NCBI GenBank assembly: GCA_030447275.1
Contig: JAUJPF010000007.1
Span: forward strand, 1-34,030
Length of the DNA: 34,030 nucleotides
Reading direction: 5' to 3'
Source: Solirubrobacteraceae bacterium
GTDB taxonomy: Bacteria; Actinomycetota; Thermoleophilia; Solirubrobacterales; Solirubrobacteraceae
The position numbers were made by a program, and so were the translations under genes. The stretch's first letter is position 1. Every line of letters starts with the position of its first letter. Below the pieces are notes generated by a model that was not told the DNA's origin, searched no databases, and was given only the letters and a program-made list of their open reading frames with translations. Shown piece after piece: positions 32,617 through 34,030 of this stretch.

Positions 32617-33165
32617 GCTGTCACCCCGAGCTCCTCGAGGGCGAGTCGCAGGTTCTCGAGCGCGTAGTGGGCCCGGCTCTTGACCGTTCCGAGGGGCACG
32701 CCGGTGAGCTCGGCGATCTCGCGCAGCTTCAGCCCCTGGACCTGGGTCTGATGCACGATGGCCCGATGCTCGGGGGTGAGGCGATCGAACGCCAGCTGGA
32801 CCTGCCAGCGCAGCAGCGCCCGCTCGATCGGCTCGTCGAGGTCGGCCTGGTCCTCCGGCCGATCGGCGGCGGCGCGCGGCCGGCGGCCCCAGCCGGCGCT
32901 CGGCGTCGAGCACCGCGTTGCGCGTTATGCCGTACACCCAGGTCCGCACCTCTCCGCGCGTGGCGTCGTACTGCTCGGCGTGTCGCCAGATCTGCACAAA
33001 GACGTCCTGCACCGTCTCCTCGGCGAGTCCGCGGTCGCCGAGCCGGCTGGCGGCGAAGCCGTAGAGCTCGGGCGCGAGCAGGCGGTACAGGGCGCGCGCC
33101 GCCTCCTCGCCGTTGCGGCCATGCAGCTGGCGGACGAGCTCCTCGTTGCTCACTGCGGCGGGCAC
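32613..33165 (-). CDS. ECF sigma factor (SigK-like), one frameshift
   Basis: From GTG 33165 (AGGA 9 nt upstream) the product has region 2 (ELYGFAASRLGDRGLAEETV then QDVFVQIWRHAEQYDATRGE and VRTWVYGITRNAVLD) and region 4 (LTPEHRAIVHQTQVQGLKLR, EIAELTGVPLGTVKSRAHYA), separated by a linker in which the frame shifts near 32885 in a GGCC-rich run. Corrected, it is about 185 aa, normal for ECF sigmas. It is cotranscribed with RskA, a SigK/RskA-like arrangement. GTG 33153 is an alternative start. Confidence 0.9.
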
Positions 33166-33231
33166 GCCGAGAGATCCTCGTGGACGGCCGGTGGGCGCGC
33201 GCCGTTCGCCCACCGGCCCCCGCCGGCATCG

Positions 33232-34030
33232 CTACCGCACCCGGATCCGGACGGTCGCCGAGCGCTTCGGGTTCAGGCTCTGGTTGCCCTGGAAGCGCGC
33301 CCGGACCGTCAGCCGCGTTGCCTTGCGGAACCGCGACGGGAGCGAGAACGCGACGCTCGAGCGGAACGTGCAGGCACGCGAGAGGCGCACCTGGCGCGTC
33401 GAGATCGTCAGCCCGCGGGCCTTGACCGTGACGTAGACGCGCCCGAAGCAGCCCACCGCGCGGGTCATGCCCGGGGGCAACGCGAGCGTGCCGGTGCTCG
33501 TGAACCGGTGGGGCCGGCGGCTGTCGCGACGCGGGACGGTGCGCAGCGACAGCCGGCGCGGCGAGACCCGGCGCCGCGTCTGGACCGTGGGCTGCGCGCC
33601 GGCGGCCGGCGCCGCCGACGGGTTGTCCACGGTGATCGTCCGCGGCGCCGAGGTCCCCGTCACGCCGCCGCGATCGCTCGCGACCGCGGTGACGGTGTAG
33701 GTGCCGTTGGCGACGCGAGTCGTGTCGAAGGCACTCGAGTAGGCGGCTGCGTTGGCCGCTGTCGGGTTGCCCGGTCCGCCGAACTCCGAGCCCGAGTCGG
33801 CGGTCGCATCGCGCGCCACCTCACGGCCATCGAGCCGGAAGCCCACCGAGTCGATGCCGCGCGCGTCGAACGACGTGGCCCCGAAGGTGATCGTGCCGGA
33901 CACCCGCGCGCCGTCCTCCGGTGCGGTGAGTGCGGTCGGGGGCGCCGTCGTGTCACGGTTGCGGTAGACGAACACGCCGTTGGAGCTCGCGAACTGGACG
34001 AAGCCGCGCGACAGCGACGGCTGACCGAAC
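33232..34030 (-). CDS. Secreted Ig-like domain protein (5' end beyond the window)
   Basis: The reading runs to the right window edge without a start, so about 266 C-terminal residues are seen. An Ig-like beta domain (PPTALTAPEDGARVSGTITF, GIDSVGFRLDGREVARD, DTTRVANGTYTVTAVASDRG) is followed by a Pro/Ala linker and a basic C-terminal beta domain with two Cys (AVGCFGRVYVTVKA, RLSRACTFRSSVAF). The pattern resembles large extracellular actinobacterial proteins. It is 66 nt upstream of the ECF sigma on the same strand, so it could share its promoter. Confidence 0.75.
   Translation of the reverse strand, partial: FGQPSLSRGFVQFASSNGVFVYRNRDTTAPPTALTAPEDGARVSGTITFGATSFDARGIDSVGFRLDGREVARDATADSGSEFGGPGNPTAANAAAYSSAFDTTRVANGTYTVTAVASDRGGVTGTSAPRTITVDNPSAAPAAGAQPTVQTRRRVSPRRLSLRTVPRRDSRRPHRFTSTGTLALPPGMTRAVGCFGRVYVTVKARGLTISTRQVRLSRACTFRSSVAFSLPSRFRKATRLTVRARFQGNQSLNPKRSATVRIRVR

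Overview
The window is about 34 kb of very GC-rich, gene-dense DNA with many GTG and TTG starts, 1-4 nt gene overlaps and leaderless-type promoters. Together with a RpoD-type sigma gene, an MptA/FolE2-type GTP cyclohydrolase, an RskA-type anti-sigma factor and DesK/NarL-type two-component genes, this suggests a high-GC actinobacterium, probably of the Thermoleophilia/Solirubrobacterales type. The lineage is an inference from gene style; no rRNA is present. The code is standard.

Layout. 0-6.1 kb: a PI-PLC-like phosphodiesterase, membrane coiled-coil proteins, an unrecognised protein with a duplicated four-cysteine unit, a cupredoxin lipoprotein, an acyl-CoA dehydrogenase, a second lipoprotein, a small helical protein and YqgE. 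6.1-7.9 kb: a secreted subtilisin-like protease. 7.9-14.8 kb: a reverse-strand operon of two DesK-like histidine kinases and one NarL-type regulator, divergent from SRPBCC + ABC ATPase + FtsX-type permease, with two inverted repeats between them. 14.8-19.4 kb: two c-di-GMP enzymes (an HD-GYP protein and a GAF-GGDEF-GAF-HD-GYP protein) flanking a fumarylacetoacetase-family gene. 19.7-24.7 kb: clpP, an M23 peptidase, an ABC-2 exporter pair, an EamA/RhtA-like transporter, pgsA and folE2. 24.9-26.2 kb: a RpoD-like sigma gene lacking its centre, a secreted protein and tRNA-Tyr. 26.2-30.8 kb: LuxR-family regulator fragments, a cupin, a CsbD/coiled-coil pair, a ChrA transporter and tRNA-Thr. 30.9-31.6 kb: a degenerate integrative element (xis plus truncated integrase) next to tRNA-Thr. 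31.9-34.0 kb: an ECF sigma/RskA-type anti-sigma pair and the end of a secreted Ig-like protein.

Sequence quality matters here. At least 14 single-base frame breaks interrupt genes that otherwise look well conserved (both kinases, M23, clpP, the LuxR gene, the integrase, the ECF sigma and RskA), and several sit in G or C runs. One of them breaks clpP. They look more like uncorrected sequencing indels than decay, while long neighbours (804- and 902-aa ORFs) are intact. The sigma-factor deletion and the duplicated LuxR segment may likewise be assembly errors and need read-level checking.

Regulatory style: eight genes have a TAnnnT hexamer 6-9 nt before the start codon, as expected for leaderless mRNAs, and three convergent gene pairs share one CTAG as both stop codons.
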